In this document: in pieces, positions 7,797-8,883 of the stretch | Layout of the letters: each line of letters starts with the position of its first letter | How positions within the stretch are numbered: the first letter of the stretch is position 1 | From: Ilumatobacteraceae bacterium | Lineage (GTDB): Bacteria; Actinomycetota; Acidimicrobiia; Acidimicrobiales; Ilumatobacteraceae | Assembly: GCA_023263465.1 (NCBI GenBank) | Contig: JALQWV010000027.1 | Location: 1-8,883, forward strand | Length of the DNA: 8,883 nucleotides | Reading direction: 5' to 3' | The notes under the pieces: model-generated | The model's input: the letters and a program-made list of their open reading frames with translations, nothing else | Databases searched by the model: none | What the model was told of the DNA's origin: nothing | Made by a program: the position numbers and the translations under genes

Positions 7797-8284
7797 GGCT
7801 GTGTCCCCTCGTTCTGTGCAACGCCCAGGTTCGCAAGCGGGTTAAGCGACGCGAGATTTGATGGATTTGCAAACGCTGAATCCATCTTTCCAGTCGAGAT
7901 CACAACAGATGCCACGACATCTTGAGGGACTTCAACAAACTTCGAGCCAAGACCCGGCGTCATCATTAAGGCTTTCGCCTGTTCGCGCAGATACTCAGGA
8001 GCCAACAAAGCGACGCGTTGCTGGCGAAGCTCGTCGTGGTACTGACGCGCCAGTGAAATCTCACTTGTTAGTCGATCCAATTTCAATTGTTGTCCAGCGA
8101 TGTAAGCCTGCAAGCCAATTACCGACGACACGACTACGAACAAACCCAGCACCATGGTGCTAAAGAACAAAATGGTTCGTTTTGATGTTCCAGGGATGAC
8201 TGTGAGATGGCGTTCAGGGGGTATCGATTGTCCACCACGTGGTTGCCTTTGCGGCACCCGTTCTGTGTTGATCGCTAACGCCAT
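7793..8284 (-). CDS. ftsL: FtsL-like bitopic divisome protein
   Basis: This small bitopic protein is assigned as FtsL mainly from its architecture and its place between rsmH and ftsI, since the family is poorly conserved. From the ATG at 8284 it has 163 residues: a hydrophilic cytoplasmic N-terminus of about 36 residues, one membrane helix (about 37-60), and a coiled-coil-like stretch (about 65-92, LKLDRLTSEISLARQ onward). After that comes PEYLREQAKALMMTPG (96-111), resembling the helix-ending element of FtsL/FtsB (DivIC) proteins, and an extracytoplasmic tail rich in Asn, Leu and Ala. FtsL would join FtsB and FtsQ to activate FtsWI. A TTG at 8305 could extend it by seven residues, overlapping rsmH; the ATG one base after the rsmH stop is preferred, with AAAAGG 12 bases upstream. 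FtsB/DivIC identity cannot be excluded by sequence alone. Confidence 0.8.
   Translation of the reverse strand: MALAINTERVPQRQPRGGQSIPPERHLTVIPGTSKRTILFFSTMVLGLFVVVSSVIGLQAYIAGQQLKLDRLTSEISLARQYHDELRQQRVALLAPEYLREQAKALMMTPGLGSKFVEVPQDVVASVVISTGKMDSAFANPSNLASLNPLANLGVAQNEGTQP
7805..7810 (-). promoter_or_regulatory. Shine-Dalgarno for ftsI inside the ftsL 3' end
   Basis: GAGGGG on the minus strand lies eight bases before the ftsI ATG at 7796, within the last codons of the ftsL-like gene. Together with the ATGA overlap it fixes the ftsI start. Confidence 0.75.
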
Positions 8285-8285
8285 C

Positions 8286-8883
8286 TCAGCAGCCGACCTT
8301 TTCAATCACCCTGAGCCGCGCAGACGATGCGCGAGGGTTTCGTTCAATTTCTTCGGCAGACGCATGTTCTGCAACACGCACTTTCTTCACCAACTTGCCC
8401 GATGACAGGTGGTGTTGAAATGGTGATGCGATGGAGTTTGTTCCTGGACGAGTTTCCGCATCGCGGAACGCCTGCTTCACAATGCGGTCTTCGCCAGAGT
8501 GATACGACAACACAGCAATTCGACCACCGACTTCAGTTGCGGCAATCGCATCCGAAATCGCCTTCGGCAATATCTCAAGTTCCTTATTCACTTCAATGCG
8601 AATGGCCTGGAACGTACGTTTCGCGGGATGCCCACCGGTTCGTCGAGCTGGAGCGGGTATCGCGCTAGCGACAATCTTTGCTAGCGCTGATGTCGTCATG
8701 ACCGGGCGTGCAGCAACTATTGCTTTGGCAATGCGGAAAGCAAAACGCTCGTCTGCGTGGTCGCGCAATACGTCGGCAAGTTGCTGGACTTCGTAACCAT
8801 TCACTACATCAAGCGCGCTGAACTCCTGCGTGGTGTTCATGCGCATGTCAAGTGGTCCGTCATTGCGATATGAGAACCCGCGA
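8286..8883 (-). CDS. rsmH: RsmH, 16S rRNA m4C1402 methyltransferase (5' end cut by window edge)
   Basis: RsmH is the SAM-dependent enzyme that N4-methylates C1402 of 16S rRNA (E. coli numbering) in the decoding centre; it is habitually encoded at the head of dcw clusters. The frame is open from the right edge to TGA at 8286, about 199 codons. The visible part begins RGFSYRNDGPLDMRMN, the family's RGFSF..DGPLDMRMD element, so an apparent start at 8846 is internal and about 100 N-terminal residues with the first SAM-binding motifs lie outside. Further motifs are TGGHPAKRTFQAIRIEVN (about 8635-8585), IAVLSYHSGEDRIVK (about 8516-8475) and ERNPRASSARLRVIEK near the C-terminus. Two family positions vary: LDMRMN has Asn for Asp, and HSGEDR has Gly where Leu is common. 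The gene ends one base before the ftsL ATG. Confidence 0.95.
   Translation of the reverse strand, partial: RGFSYRNDGPLDMRMNTTQEFSALDVVNGYEVQQLADVLRDHADERFAFRIAKAIVAARPVMTTSALAKIVASAIPAPARRTGGHPAKRTFQAIRIEVNKELEILPKAISDAIAATEVGGRIAVLSYHSGEDRIVKQAFRDAETRPGTNSIASPFQHHLSSGKLVKKVRVAEHASAEEIERNPRASSARLRVIEKVGC
8662..8687. repeat. Inverted repeat, 8-bp arms with 10-base loop, inside rsmH
   Basis: GCGCTAGC at 8662-8669 is matched by its reverse complement GCTAGCGC at 8680-8687. The pair lies in the coding sequence for an Ala/Ser-rich part of RsmH, so repeated GCT/AGC/GCG codons may generate it by chance. There is no T-run after it on the transcribed strand, so it is not an intrinsic terminator. Confidence 0.5.

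Noticed and set aside
8285..8305. TTG start for the ftsL-like gene at 8305
   Set aside because: It would overlap rsmH by 20 bases with a badly spaced ribosome site; the ATG at 8284 one base after the rsmH stop fits better, though this is not certain.
8286..8846. rsmH as a short 186-residue gene starting at 8846
   Set aside because: The frame continues upstream to the window edge with the conserved RGFSY..DGPLD segment, so 8846 is an internal Met.

Overview
The window is a contiguous piece of a bacterial division and cell wall (dcw) cluster. Every gene is on the minus strand, so transcription runs from high to low coordinates. In transcription order the genes are: rsmH (3' part only, cut by the right edge), an ftsL-like gene, ftsI, murE, mraY, murD, ftsW and murG (5' part only, cut by the left edge). 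The order matches the classic dcw layout with one omission: murF, which usually sits between murE and mraY, is absent, and murE and mraY overlap by 4 bases there.

The packing is extreme. Three junctions are ATGA overlaps (ftsL/ftsI, murE/mraY, mraY/murD) and the other four have gaps of 1, 2, 9 and 3 bases. There is no intergenic stretch that could hold an RNA gene, terminator or sizeable promoter, and no mobile element, CRISPR array or tRNA was seen. The window looks like the interior of one polycistronic operon.

Functionally, MurE and MurD are Mur ligases building the cytoplasmic UDP-MurNAc-peptide. MraY transfers phospho-MurNAc-pentapeptide to undecaprenyl phosphate (lipid I), and MurG adds GlcNAc (lipid II). 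FtsW polymerises glycan and FtsI crosslinks it at the septum, with FtsL as the bitopic divisome partner. RsmH is the 16S rRNA methyltransferase that habitually opens this cluster. MurE carries the DNPR signature of meso-diaminopimelate-adding enzymes, so the wall is probably of the meso-DAP type.

The organism is most likely an actinobacterium. Moderate GC, near-zero spacing, a short basic FtsI N-terminus and the wording of several motifs (MurD SPGCTSYDWY, RsmH HSGEDR, MurG TGAPVRR and SYDRRPG) suggest a streamlined aquatic lineage, perhaps Acidimicrobiia. This placement is a recollection-based inference, not tested. No previously undescribed system is visible. The points worth a second look are the missing murF, replacement of the HEQN motif in MurG, an Asn-to-Asp change in the MurD P-loop, and a perfect 16-bp palindrome at the murE start.
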